Positions 49,729 through 59,200 of a stretch of DNA of 64,000 bases are shown piece after piece. The notes beneath the pieces were generated by a model, which was given only the letters and a program-made list of their open reading frames with translations, was not told where the DNA came from and searched no databases. The first letter of the stretch is position 1, and every line of letters begins with the position of its first letter. This stretch comes from LMUY01 sp965199555 (GTDB lineage: Bacteria; Pseudomonadota; Alphaproteobacteria; Acetobacterales; Acetobacteraceae): positions 62,001 through 126,000 of the forward strand of contig CBDASJ010000017.1 in the NCBI GenBank assembly GCA_965199555.1, in the 5' to 3' direction. A program made the position numbers and the translations under genes.

Positions 49729-50492
49729 GGGCGGCCGGCGCCCGGTCGCGCAGGGCTGGGCTTCGGCACGTCCGGCAATTGCTCGCGCAGCACCTTGCCG
49801 GTGATCTCGTCCACCTCGCCGCGCGCGAGGTTGCCGAGTTGGAACGGCCCGTAGGCCACCCGGATCAGCCGCGTCACCTGGAGCCCGAGATGGGTCATCA
49901 CCCGCCGCACTTCCCGGTTGCGGCCTTCGCGCAGGCTCACGCTCAGCCAGGTGTTGCTCAGCGCCCGGGAGTCGACCGCCGCCTCGATGGCGCCGTAGCG
50001 CACGCCTTCCACGGTCACCCCGTCCGCCAGGCCGGCCAGCGCCCGTTCCGGCACCACGCCGTGCACCCGGACGCGGTAGCGCCTGGCCCAGCCGTTCGAC
50101 GGCAGCTCCAACTGGCGGGCCAGGCCGCCATCGTTGGTGAGCAGCAGCAGCCCCTCGCTGTTCAGGTCCAGCCGGCCGATGCTGACCACGCGGGGCAGTT
50201 GCTCCGGCAGGCGCTCGAACACGGTGGGGCGGCCTTCCGGGTCGCGGTGGGTGGTCACCAGCCCTTCCGGCTTGTGGTAGCGCCACAGCCGGGCGCGGTC
50301 CGGCGCGTCCACCACGCGGTTGTTCACCTGCACGATGTCGCCGGGGTTGATGAAGGTCGCGGGGTGGGTGACGGGGGCGCCGTTCAGCTTGATCCGGCCC
50401 TCCGCCAGCAGCTTTTCCGCGTCCCGCCGGCTGGCCACCCCGGCGCGGGCCAGCCATTTGGCGATGCGCTCGCCCCGGTCCGCGTCGCTCAC
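49725..50492 (-). CDS. rluB: Ribosomal large subunit pseudouridine synthase (RluB/RsuA family)
   Basis: A 255-residue protein: an N-terminal S4 domain (GERIAKWLARAGVASRRDAEKLLAEGRIKLNG, residues 5-36) and a pseudouridine synthase domain with the catalytic Asp in SIGRLDLNSEGLLLLTNDG. It ends LREQLPDVPKPSPARPGAGRP, a basic disordered tail. It modifies 23S rRNA helix 90. The GTG at 50492 forms a GTGA overlap with the upstream peptidase gene. Confidence 0.93.
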   Translation of the reverse strand: MSDADRGERIAKWLARAGVASRRDAEKLLAEGRIKLNGAPVTHPATFINPGDIVQVNNRVVDAPDRARLWRYHKPEGLVTTHRDPEGRPTVFERLPEQLPRVVSIGRLDLNSEGLLLLTNDGGLARQLELPSNGWARRYRVRVHGVVPERALAGLADGVTVEGVRYGAIEAAVDSRALSNTWLSVSLREGRNREVRRVMTHLGLQVTRLIRVAYGPFQLGNLARGEVDEITGKVLREQLPDVPKPSPARPGAGRP

Positions 50493-51199
50493 GATGCGGC
50501 GGCGATAAAGGCGGCGAAGATTCTGGCATCGCCCGGATCGATCAGGAACTCGGGGTGCCATTGCAGGCCGAGGCAGAAGCGGTGGCGCGCGTCTTCCACG
50601 CCTTCCACCACCCCGTCCGGCGCCGTGGCGTTGACGACGGCGTACGGTCCGGGCGTCGCCACCGCCTGGTGGTGGGCGGAGTTCACCCGCATGCTGTCCG
50701 CACCGACGATGCGGTGCAGCAGCGTGCCCGGCAGCACGGTCACGTCGTGCCCCGGCTCGTTGCGCGGGTTTGGCTGCTCGTGCTCGAGCGCGCCGGGCAC
50801 GGCGTCCGGGATGTGCTGGATCAACGTGCCGCCCAGCGCCACGGCCAGCAGTTGCTGGCCGCCGCAGATGCCCAGCACCGGCATGTCACGCGCCAGCGCG
50901 CCCTGCACCAGCGCCAGTTCCGCCGCGGTGCGGCGATCCTTCAGCGTCACCGTCGGGTGCACCTCCTGCACGCCATACAGCGCGGGCGACACGTCAAAGG
51001 CGCCCCCGGTCACCACCAACCCGTCCAGCCGGTCCAGCATGGCGGTGGCGAGGTCTGGATCGTGCGGCAGGGCGACCGGCAGCCCGCCGGAAGCGGCGAT
51101 CGCGTCGGTGTAGTTGGCGCGCAAGGCATACCAGGGAAACCGCGACCAGCCGCCGGGCTGCTCGGCATCCAGGGTCACGCCGATCAGGGGTCGGGTCAT
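50489..51199 (-). CDS. Gamma-glutamyl-gamma-aminobutyrate hydrolase-like class I glutamine amidotransferase (PuuD/C26)
   Basis: A 236-residue peptidase C26 family protein. The nucleophile lies in LGICGGQQLLAVALGG (Cys near residue 120), the catalytic His-Glu in GLQWHPEFL, and the substrate-binding HHQAVATPG precedes it. PuuD relatives cleave gamma-glutamyl-GABA in putrescine breakdown; others cleave gamma-glutamyl dipeptides. It is unusual in lying between tadA and rluB, with a GTGA overlap into rluB. Confidence 0.88.
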   Translation of the reverse strand: MTRPLIGVTLDAEQPGGWSRFPWYALRANYTDAIAASGGLPVALPHDPDLATAMLDRLDGLVVTGGAFDVSPALYGVQEVHPTVTLKDRRTAAELALVQGALARDMPVLGICGGQQLLAVALGGTLIQHIPDAVPGALEHEQPNPRNEPGHDVTVLPGTLLHRIVGADSMRVNSAHHQAVATPGPYAVVNATAPDGVVEGVEDARHRFCLGLQWHPEFLIDPGDARIFAAFIAAAS

Positions 51200-51245
51200 C
51201 CCCGTCCCCTAGACCCGGCGGCCCCTCGCGGGCAAGCTGCGCGGC

Positions 51246-51686
51246 ATGGACGCGATGGCCATCGCCCTGGAGGAGGCCCGCCGAGCCGCTTCGCGCGGGG
51301 AGGTCCCTATTGGGGCTGCCTTGGTCGCGGCCGATGGCACGTTGCTCGCCCGGGGGAGCAATCGGGTGGAAGCAGACCATGACGCCAGCGCCCACGCCGA
51401 ACTGATCGTCATGCGCGCCGCTGCCGCCCGCCTCGGGTCACCCCGGCTGATCGGTTGCAGCCTCGCGGTGACCCTGGAGCCGTGTCCGATGTGCGCTGCG
51501 GCGGCGGTGCATTTCCGTATCGCCCGGCTGAGCTTCGGTGCCTACGACCCGAAGGGCGGCGGCGTGGAGCACGGGCCGCGCATCTTCGACTCGCCCGGCT
51601 GCCTGCATCGCCCGGACGTCGTCGGCGGCATCCGCGAACAGGATGCGGCGGCTTTGCTGCGCGATTTCTTCCAAGCGCGCCGGTAG
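51246..51686 (+). CDS. tadA: tRNA-specific adenosine deaminase TadA
   Basis: A 146-residue deaminase converting A34 to inosine in tRNA-Arg. The zinc site is complete: HAE at residues 50-52 and PCPMC at 79-83. The N-terminus MDAMAIALEEARRAASRGEVPIGAALV and the C-terminal helices fit TadA. It is divergent from the amidotransferase-rluB-rsmD operon, the order commonly seen in alphaproteobacteria. Confidence 0.95.
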   Translation: MDAMAIALEEARRAASRGEVPIGAALVAADGTLLARGSNRVEADHDASAHAELIVMRAAAARLGSPRLIGCSLAVTLEPCPMCAAAAVHFRIARLSFGAYDPKGGGVEHGPRIFDSPGCLHRPDVVGGIREQDAAALLRDFFQARR

Positions 51687-51689
51687 TGC

Positions 51690-52295
51690 CTAGCGGTACA
51701 GCGGCGGACGATGGTCCGGCGACGGCACTGGGGCGACCTCGTCGACGTTGGTCCGCGCCGTCACCGGCACATCAACGTCATACAGCGGCTCGGTCGTGTC
51801 GAGGGCCGCGGGCGGCACCACGTGCCTGCGCGCCAGGATGCCTTCCACCAGGGGGATTTGGCTGTCGTCCGCCCGCACCATCACCAATTGCTGGCCACGC
51901 TGCAACCGCGTCGCGATGGCGCGGCCGGGTTTGTTCTTGAGGCCCAAACGCACCAGCGCGCCGATCGCGGCGCCCACCAGCGCGCCCACCACGGCGAAGA
52001 CGACGAAGGGCAGCACCCATCCGGTCGCCACCAGCGGGTCCGCAAAGGGCAGGGTGATCGCGCCGACCCCGGCCAGGACGCCCAGCCCGCCCAGCACCGT
52101 CGCCCCCAGGGTGGCACCCGTCACCACCGGGTTCTGCGTGTTGTCCGTGGCCACGCCCCCGGGCAGCCGCGCGTCCGTTTCGCTGTCGATCAGGCTGACG
52201 TCGGCGGGCGGGATGCCGGCCGAGGTCAGGTCCGCCACGACCTGCACCGCCTCCGCGTAGCTCGGATAAAACTGGTCGATCGTTCGTTGTACCAT
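51690..52295 (-). CDS. Membrane-associated protein with glycine-rich central segment
   Basis: A 201-residue protein starting MVQRTIDQFYPSYAEAVQVVADLTSAGI, resembling the N-terminus of general-stress-protein-17M-like domains. A hydrophobic, glycine-rich middle (VVTGATLGATVLGGLGVLAGVGAI, then WVLPFVVFAVVGALVGAAIGALVRLG) suggests two membrane hairpins, and the C-terminus is polar and proline-rich. Such proteins are often induced by stress. ATG at 52295 chosen over an upstream in-frame one at 52334. Confidence 0.72.
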   Translation of the reverse strand: MVQRTIDQFYPSYAEAVQVVADLTSAGIPPADVSLIDSETDARLPGGVATDNTQNPVVTGATLGATVLGGLGVLAGVGAITLPFADPLVATGWVLPFVVFAVVGALVGAAIGALVRLGLKNKPGRAIATRLQRGQQLVMVRADDSQIPLVEGILARRHVVPPAALDTTEPLYDVDVPVTARTNVDEVAPVPSPDHRPPLYR

Positions 52296-52380
52296 CGTAC
52301 CGGTCAGTCCCAAGATTTGTCGCCGTGCAGCCAAGCGCTCTACGTTTATCTAAAGGTAGCCGCATACTAAGGAGTTTCCC

Positions 52381-53556
52381 TTGCCAGTCCACAACCGCAT
52401 TGCCGATTTCGCCGGGGACTTGACGACTTGGCGGCGCGACATCCACGCGCACCCGGAACTCGCGTTCGGCGAGCACCGCACCAGCGACCTGGTGGCCGAC
52501 AAGCTCGCATCCTGGGGGATCGAGGTGACGCGGGGCATCGCCGGCACCGGCGTGGTCGGTACCCTGCGCAACGGCACCTCGCCGCACGCGATCGGCATCC
52601 GCGCCGACATGGACGCGCTGCCGATGCCCGAAGCCAACGAGTTCGAGCATCGGTCGCAAACGCCGAACGTGATGCATGCCTGCGGGCATGACGGCCACAC
52701 GACCATGCTGCTGGGTGCCGCCCGCTACCTGGCGGAGACGCGGAATTTCGACGGCACGGTGCACTTCATCTTCCAGCCGGCGGAGGAGAATGGCGGCGGC
52801 GGCGAGGTGATGGTGAAGGAAGGCCTGTTTGACCGCTTCCCGTGCGACATGGTGTTCGGCGCCCACAACGACACCACCATCCCGATCGGCCAGATGACCG
52901 CCGTACCTGGTGCGGTGTGCGCCAACACGGATGATTTCTATATCCGGGTGAAGGGTCGCGGCGGGCATGCCGCCCGTCCGTTCCGCGCGCTGGACCCGGT
53001 GGTGATCGGCGCGCAGATCGTGCTGGGGCTGCAAACCCTGGTGGCGCGCCGGGTGGATGCGCTGGACAGCGCCGTGCTGTCCACCTGCCAGTTCCACGCC
53101 GGCAGCGCCACCAACGTCATCCCGGACGAGGCGCTGCTGAGCGGCACCCTGCGCACGCTGCAGCCGGACACGCGCGACTCCATGGAGCGGATGATGCGCG
53201 AGCTGGTGCAAGGCATCGCGGCGGCGAACGGCGCCGAAGCGGAGTTCACCTTCGAGCGCGGCTATCCTTCCGTGGTGAACGACCCGGCGGCGGTGGAGCG
53301 TGCGGCCAAGGCGGGTGCCAAGCTGCTGGGCGCCGACAAGGTCATCCACGAACGGCCGCCGGGCATGGGCGGCGAGGATTTCTCCTACATGGCGCAGAAG
53401 GTGCCCGGCTGCTTCGTCCGCATCGGCCAGGCGGACGGCGAAAAGGGCAGCAAGCCCGTCCACACCGTGCAGTACGACTTCAACGACGACATACTTCCCA
53501 TCGGCGCCTCACTCTGGGCGACCTTGGTCGAGCAGGAGCTTCCACGCCATGACTGA
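52381..53556 (+). CDS. M20-family amidohydrolase (hippurate hydrolase-like)
   Basis: A 391-residue zinc amidohydrolase starting with TTG; AAGGAG lies 6 bases upstream. Visible motifs are RRDIHAHPELAFGEHRT, GIRADMDALPMPEAN, HACGHDGHTTMLLGAARYL (metal ligands), QPAEENGGGGEVMV and GMGGEDFSYMAQKVPG. The family cleaves N-acyl amino acids such as hippurate or N-acetyl amino acids. Its 3' end overlaps the fumC start by 8 bases, so the two are co-transcribed. Confidence 0.92.
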   Translation: MPVHNRIADFAGDLTTWRRDIHAHPELAFGEHRTSDLVADKLASWGIEVTRGIAGTGVVGTLRNGTSPHAIGIRADMDALPMPEANEFEHRSQTPNVMHACGHDGHTTMLLGAARYLAETRNFDGTVHFIFQPAEENGGGGEVMVKEGLFDRFPCDMVFGAHNDTTIPIGQMTAVPGAVCANTDDFYIRVKGRGGHAARPFRALDPVVIGAQIVLGLQTLVARRVDALDSAVLSTCQFHAGSATNVIPDEALLSGTLRTLQPDTRDSMERMMRELVQGIAAANGAEAEFTFERGYPSVVNDPAAVERAAKAGAKLLGADKVIHERPPGMGGEDFSYMAQKVPGCFVRIGQADGEKGSKPVHTVQYDFNDDILPIGASLWATLVEQELPRHD

Positions 53557-54952
53557 CATCGGCACCGGGCAAACCGGCAAGCGCACCGAACGCGACTCCA
53601 TGGGCACGATCGAGGTGCCGGCGGAGCATTACTGGGGCGCGCAAACGCAACGCAGCCTGCAGCATTTCTCCATCGGCGACGACATCATGCCGATCGGCAT
53701 CCCGCACGCCTATGGCTACGTGAAGAAGGCGGCGGCGCTGGTGAACCAAGCGGCCGGCCGCATGCCGCCGGACCGGGCGAAGGCGATCTGCGAGGCCGCG
53801 GACGAGGTGGTCGCCGGCAAGCTGGATGCCGAGTTCCCGCTTTACGTGTGGCAGACCGGCAGCGGCACCCAGTCCAACATGAACGCCAACGAGGTGATGG
53901 CGAACCGCGCGACCCAGTTGCTGGGGATCGAGATCGGCGGCAAGGGGCGGGTCCACCCGAACGACGACCTCAACATGGGCCAGTCGTCCAACGACACCTT
54001 TCCCACCGCCATGCACGTCGCCGCCGTGCTGGAGCTGGAAACGCATCTGCTGCCGTCGCTGCGCGCGCTGCACGACGCCATCAACGCCAAGAGCGCCGAG
54101 TGGGCGGACGTGGTGAAGATTGGCCGCACCCATTTGCAGGACGCGGTGCCGCTGACGGTGGGGCAGGAATGGGGCGGCTGGGCAGCGCAACTCGCCTTCG
54201 CCATCAAGGGCGTGGAGCAATCGCGTGCCGCGCTGTACGAGCTGGCGGCCGGCGGCACGGCGGTCGGCACCGGGCTGAACGCGCCGCCGGGCTTCGCAGA
54301 AGCGATCGCGGCCAAGCTCGCGGAGCTGACCGGCCATCCCTTCGTCACCGCGCCCAACAAGTTCATGGCGCTGGGCGGGCTGGACGCCATGGTCGCGGCG
54401 ATGGCGGCGCTGCGCGGCGTGGCCATCGTGCTGCTGAAGGTCGCCAACGACGTGCGCTGGCTGGGCTCGGGTCCGCGCTGCGGCCTGGGCGAGTTGGTGC
54501 TGCCGGAGAATGAGCCTGGCTCCTCCATCATGCCGGGCAAGGTCAACCCGACGCAGTGCGAGGCGATGGTGATGATCTGCACCCAGGTGATCGGCGAGGA
54601 CGCCGCCGTCGCCTTTGCCGGCGCGCAGGGCCAGTTGCAGCTCAACGTCATGCGCCCGATCGTGATCAACAACTTCCTGCACAGCGCCCGCATCCTGGCA
54701 GACGGCGCCGGCACGTTCCGGCGCTATACGATCGAGGGGACGGCGCTGAACCGCACGCGCATCGCCGAGCTGCTGGACCGCTCGCTGATGCTGGTGACGG
54801 CGCTCGCACCCACGGTGGGCTACGACAAGGCGGCCCACATCGCGCACGAGGCGCACGTGCAGGGCACCACGCTTCGGGAGGCGGCGCTGGCATCCGGCGC
54901 GATCGACGCGGAGACCTTCGACCGCGTGGTGGATGCCCGGGCGATGGTGTAG
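53549..54952 (+). CDS. fumC: Class II fumarate hydratase
   Basis: A 467-residue iron-independent fumarase interconverting fumarate and malate. The signature GSSIMPGKVNPTQCEA is intact near residue 318, with QTGSGTQSNMNANEV near residue 100 and GRTHLQDAVPLTVGQEW near 190. The length is standard. The ATG at 53549 is chosen because TERDSMGTIEVPAEHYWGAQTQRS follows directly. Confidence 0.97.
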   Translation: MTDIGTGQTGKRTERDSMGTIEVPAEHYWGAQTQRSLQHFSIGDDIMPIGIPHAYGYVKKAAALVNQAAGRMPPDRAKAICEAADEVVAGKLDAEFPLYVWQTGSGTQSNMNANEVMANRATQLLGIEIGGKGRVHPNDDLNMGQSSNDTFPTAMHVAAVLELETHLLPSLRALHDAINAKSAEWADVVKIGRTHLQDAVPLTVGQEWGGWAAQLAFAIKGVEQSRAALYELAAGGTAVGTGLNAPPGFAEAIAAKLAELTGHPFVTAPNKFMALGGLDAMVAAMAALRGVAIVLLKVANDVRWLGSGPRCGLGELVLPENEPGSSIMPGKVNPTQCEAMVMICTQVIGEDAAVAFAGAQGQLQLNVMRPIVINNFLHSARILADGAGTFRRYTIEGTALNRTRIAELLDRSLMLVTALAPTVGYDKAAHIAHEAHVQGTTLREAALASGAIDAETFDRVVDARAMV

Positions 54953-54969
54953 GCACGCCCACCCTCAAA

Positions 54970-54993
54970 CCCTCTCCCGCCAGCGGGAGAGGG
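54970..54993. repeat. Palindromic repeat after fumC, related to the glcE element
   Basis: An 11-bp perfect inverted repeat, CCCTCTCCCGC (54970-54980) and GCGGGAGAGGG (54983-54993), with a CA loop. It shares the CCCTCTCCC/GGGAGAGGG core and the CCCTCAAAC flank with the element at 2411-2477. It lies 17 bases after the fumC stop. It may work as a transcript-end hairpin, but there is no run of T after it. Confidence 0.7.
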
Positions 54994-55011
54994 AGTAGAA
55001 GGATTGGCGCG

Positions 55012-56265
55012 ATGAACTTCACTTTCCTTCACGCCGCCGATCTGCACCTGGACTCGCCGTTGCGCGGGCTGGAAGCGGATGCGCCGGCGGATCGCATCCG
55101 CAACGCCACCCGGCAGGCGCTGGTCAACCTGGTCGATTTGGCGCTCGCCGAGCGGGTCGCCTTCGTCCTGCTGGCCGGCGACCTGTATGACGGCGATTGG
55201 GAGGATTGGCCCACCGGGCATTTCCTGGTCGGCCAGTTGGGCCGGCTGACGCGGGCGGGCATCCCCGTGTTCGCCATCAGCGGCAACCATGACGCGCAAA
55301 GCGTGCTCACCCGCCGGCTGCCTTGGCCGGACGGCGCCACCTTGTTCGACACCGCCGCCGCGCACAGCGTCGCCGTGCCGGGGCTGGACGTGGTGGTGCA
55401 CGGGCAAGGCTTCGCCCAGCGCGCCGTGACGCAGAACCTGGCGCGCGCCTACCCCGAACCCGTGACGGGCAAGCTGAACATCGGCCTGCTGCACACCGCC
55501 TGCGGCCTGCACGAGGACGACTATGCCCCGTGCAGCGTGGAGCAGCTTGCCGGGCACGGCTACCAGTACTGGGCGCTCGGCCACGTCCACGCCCGCGGCG
55601 AGCTGAACGGTCATCCGAATTGGGTGGTGTTCCCCGGCAATTTGCAAGGCCGCCACATCAACGAGGAAGGGCCCAAAGGCGCCACGCTGGTGCGCGTGTC
55701 CGGCGGCCGGATGAGCCTGGAACACCGCACCCTGGACGTCGTGCGCTGGGCGCGCATCCCGGTTGACCTGGCTGGCGCGGACGATCTGGAGGCGGTTGGC
55801 GCCCGGGTTCGCGCCGGATTGCTGGCGGCGACTGAAATGGCGGAGGGCCGGCTGCTCGCCGCGCGCGTGGTGTTGGGTGGCGCCGCCCTGAGCCACGCCA
55901 GCCTGGCCCGGGACCTGGAAGCCACCCGCGAGATCGTGCGTGCCGAGCTGCTGGGGCTGGGCCTGGGCGAGCAGGTTTGGCTCGAGAAGGTGGAGGTCGC
56001 CACTCGGCCGAGCCACGATCTGGCAGCCTGGCGTGCCGGCTCCGACGCGGCGGCGACCCTGCTGCGCGCGGTGGAGGCGGCGCCGGCGCCCGACGTGGCC
56101 GCGGCGACGCAGGCCTATGCCAAGCACATGCTGGGCCGCGCCGCCCGGCTGCGCGACGCGCTGGGGCCGGACCATCCGGCGGTCCGCGCCGCCGCCGGCG
56201 AAGTGCCAGCCGACCTGCTGCAGCGCGCCCGCGACCTCCTGCTCGCGCGCTTGGCCGAAGGCTGA
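55012..56265 (+). CDS. SbcD-like DNA repair exonuclease (YhaO type)
   Basis: A 417-residue calcineurin-type metallophosphoesterase. Motifs are FLHAADLHLDSPLRG (D-x-H), LLAGDLYDGDW (GD), ISGNHDAQS (GNHD) and ALGHVHARGEL (GHxH); all metal ligands are present. The C-terminal half is a helical cap. The combination of SPLRG and the long C-terminus matches YhaO-type relatives of SbcD/Mre11, which act on DNA ends with an SMC-like partner. The partner gene follows after 2 bases. Confidence 0.9.
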   Translation: MNFTFLHAADLHLDSPLRGLEADAPADRIRNATRQALVNLVDLALAERVAFVLLAGDLYDGDWEDWPTGHFLVGQLGRLTRAGIPVFAISGNHDAQSVLTRRLPWPDGATLFDTAAAHSVAVPGLDVVVHGQGFAQRAVTQNLARAYPEPVTGKLNIGLLHTACGLHEDDYAPCSVEQLAGHGYQYWALGHVHARGELNGHPNWVVFPGNLQGRHINEEGPKGATLVRVSGGRMSLEHRTLDVVRWARIPVDLAGADDLEAVGARVRAGLLAATEMAEGRLLAARVVLGGAALSHASLARDLEATREIVRAELLGLGLGEQVWLEKVEVATRPSHDLAAWRAGSDAAATLLRAVEAAPAPDVAAATQAYAKHMLGRAARLRDALGPDHPAVRAAAGEVPADLLQRARDLLLARLAEG

Positions 56266-56267
56266 GC

Positions 56268-59200
56268 GTGCGGCTGCGTCGGCTCGGCCTGGACTGCTAC
56301 GGCAATTTCGAATCCCTCGACCTGGCCCTGGATGTCGAGCCCGGTCGCATCAACCTGGTCGTGGCCCCCAACGGCGCCGGCAAGTCGGTGTTGCGGCAGG
56401 CCATGGCCGAGCTGTTGTTCGGCATCCACCCGCAAACCCCGATGGGCTTCCAGTTCGACTACAACCGGATGCGGCTGCGCGCGGAGTGCCTCACGCCGAC
56501 GGGCGCGACAGTCAGCTTCGTGCGCCGCAAAGGCCGCGCCAACACGCTGATGGACGCCGCCGGGCAGCCGGCGGATGCGGCGCTGAGCAGCCTCCTGCCG
56601 CGGGAAAGCGAGCGCAAGCGGTTGGAGCGGCTGTTCGTGCTGGACTCCGCGCAGCTTCGCGCTGGAGGCCGCTCGCTATTGCAAACCGACGGCGATCTGG
56701 CCGACGCCTTGCTGTCCGGGGCCGGCGACCTGGGTTCGGCCCGGGCGCTGGCGGCGGATTTGGCGCGCCGGCGGGATGCCGCCGCCCCCGAACGCAAAAG
56801 CGCGCGCACCCCGTTCTACGAAGCGTGCGACGCGTGGAGCAACGCCGGCACGCAGTTGGCAGCGACGGTCATCCGCCCGCCCGCCTTGGCCGAACAGGAA
56901 GCGGTGCGGGCGGCGGCGCAGGCGGAGTTGGAGGCTGCCCACGCCCGGGACGCCGACGCGGCCATCGCCCGCGCCCGGCTGGGTCGGGTGCGGAGCACGC
57001 GGCGACATTTCGCGGCGCTGGACGCGGCGTCGGACTGGTTGGTCGCGCACCCGGACGCGCCGCTGCTGGCACGCGGCGTCGGGGCGGCCTTGGCCACGGC
57101 GCGGGACACGGCGGCGGCGGCCGGGCTGGCGGCGGACGCGGCGACGCAGCTCCATGCCGGGCTTGCCGCGCAACTGGCCGGCGTGGCGGTGGACGAGGCC
57201 GTGCTGGCGGAGGCTGCCGCGATCACGGCTCTGGTGGCCGACCAGGCGCGCTGCGAGCAATCGTTGAAGGACATCCCGAAACGGGAAAGCGAGCTTGCCG
57301 AAGCGCGGGCCGCGACCGGTCGTTTGCTGCGGGAGCTGTCGAGCTCGCGCGACCCGGCGGACGCCGCCGCGGAACTGCGCGCGGCCGCCGACATCGCCGC
57401 GGCGCGCACGCTGATCGCCGAAGCGACCGCCGTCGCCACCGACCGCCGCACCGGCACCGAGGCGGTGGAGCGCCTCCGCACCGCCTGCGCCGAGGCGACC
57501 GACGACCTTGCCGCCCTGCCGCCCGTCGCCGAAACGGCGGCGTTGCGGGTGGCCTATGACGAGGCCGTGGCGGACGGGGATGCCGCACGCTTGGCGGACC
57601 AGGCGCACCAAGCCCAGGCCGACGCCGCGGCCCGCATGACGGCCGCGCTGGCCCTGGTTCCGGGCTGGCGGGGCGAGGCGGCGGCCTTGCAGCAGGCGCC
57701 GATGCCGGCGAGCCAGACGCTGGCCCGGCTGGACCAGGCGCTGGCGCAGGCCCGCACGCGTGCGGCTGCCGCGACGGAGCGCGAGGCCGAGGCGGCGCAA
57801 CTGGTGGCCGTGTCCCGCGACCGGCTGGCCGCGTTGACGGCGGCGCGTCCGCTGCCCGACGCGACGGCGGTGGCCGCGTCCCGCGCGCATCGCGACCGCG
57901 GCTGGGCGCTGGTGTATGCCCGGCTGCTCGGCCAGCCTGCGCCGGACGCGGAAGCCGCCTTCGCCCCCGACCTGCCGCTGCCCTTGGCGTTCGAGCGGGC
58001 CATCGCCGCCGCCGATGCGGTGGCCGACCGCCGCGCCGACGAGATGGAGCGGCTGGCCCACGCCGCCGAACTGCGCAGCACCATCGCGGATGCCGAAGCG
58101 GCCTTGGCTGGAGCGGTCGACCGCTCCATCGCCGCTGCCGACGCGGTGGCCAATGCCAGCGCCGCCTGGGCAGCGGCCGTCGGCTCGCTGGAGCTGGGCG
58201 CGGCCGCCAGCCTCGCCGAAGCGCAGGCGGTGCGCGACGCCCGCGCGGCTGCCATCGCAGCGACAACCGAGTCGCACATGGCGGACGTCGCGCTCGCCCG
58301 GCTGACCGAACGTCAGGCGGCGGCCGCGGCCGCGCTGGCGACGGCCATGGGGCAAGCGCCGGAGCCGTTGCCGCGCTTGATCGTGGTGGCTCGCCACAGG
58401 CTCGCGGACGCGGAGCGCACCACCGGGCAGCGCCAAAGCCTGGCGCGCAGCCTGGCCGGCGCCCGGCGCGACCTGGCCAAGGCCGAAGCGGCCCTGGTCG
58501 CGGCGGAAACGGCGGAAGTCGCCTGGGCAGTCCGCTGGCAGGCGGTGCTGGAACGGCTCGGCCGTCCGGCGGGGGAGGCACCTGCCATCACGGGCGCCGT
58601 GCTGGACCGCTTGGTCGCCCTGCCATCGCACGTCGCGACGGCGGACACGCTGCAAACCCGGCTGGGGGAGATGCGACACCAGGTGGACGCGTTCGCCGCG
58701 CATTGTGCCGCCATGGCCGTCCGGCTGGACGAACCACCCGGCGACCCTGCGGGCTTGGTGCGCCGACTGGCTGCCCGCCTCGCCGCGGCAACCGCGGCCC
58801 GCACCACGCGGGACACGCTGGCGGCCCAGGCCGAAGCGGCACAGTCGCAGTCGCAGGACGCCACGTCGGCCGCCGAGCGGGCAACCGCCACCCTGGCGGC
58901 GGCCATCGCCGCGACGGGCGGCGACACGCTGGCGGCGGCCGAGTCCCGCGTGGCGCTGGCCGCCGAACGCTCCCTGCACGAGGACGATCGGGCCGCCGCC
59001 CTGCTGCGCCTGCGCGAGGACGGCGAGGGGTTGGACCTGGACACGTTGCGCGCGGAAACGGCTGCCACGCCGGCGGAAGCCATCGCCGAACAGATGCGCG
59101 TGGCGGAAGCCGAATCAGACGCGGCCCGAACCGCGGCGCTGGATGCCGCCGCCCGGATCGAGCGGGCCGAGGGCGAGTTGCGCACCCTGTCCGCCGGGCA

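Noticed and set aside
56676..58979. 767-residue minus-strand frame opposite the SbcC-like gene
   Set aside because: It is low-complexity Arg/Gly-rich translation antisense to an alanine-rich coiled coil, a common artefact in GC-rich DNA.
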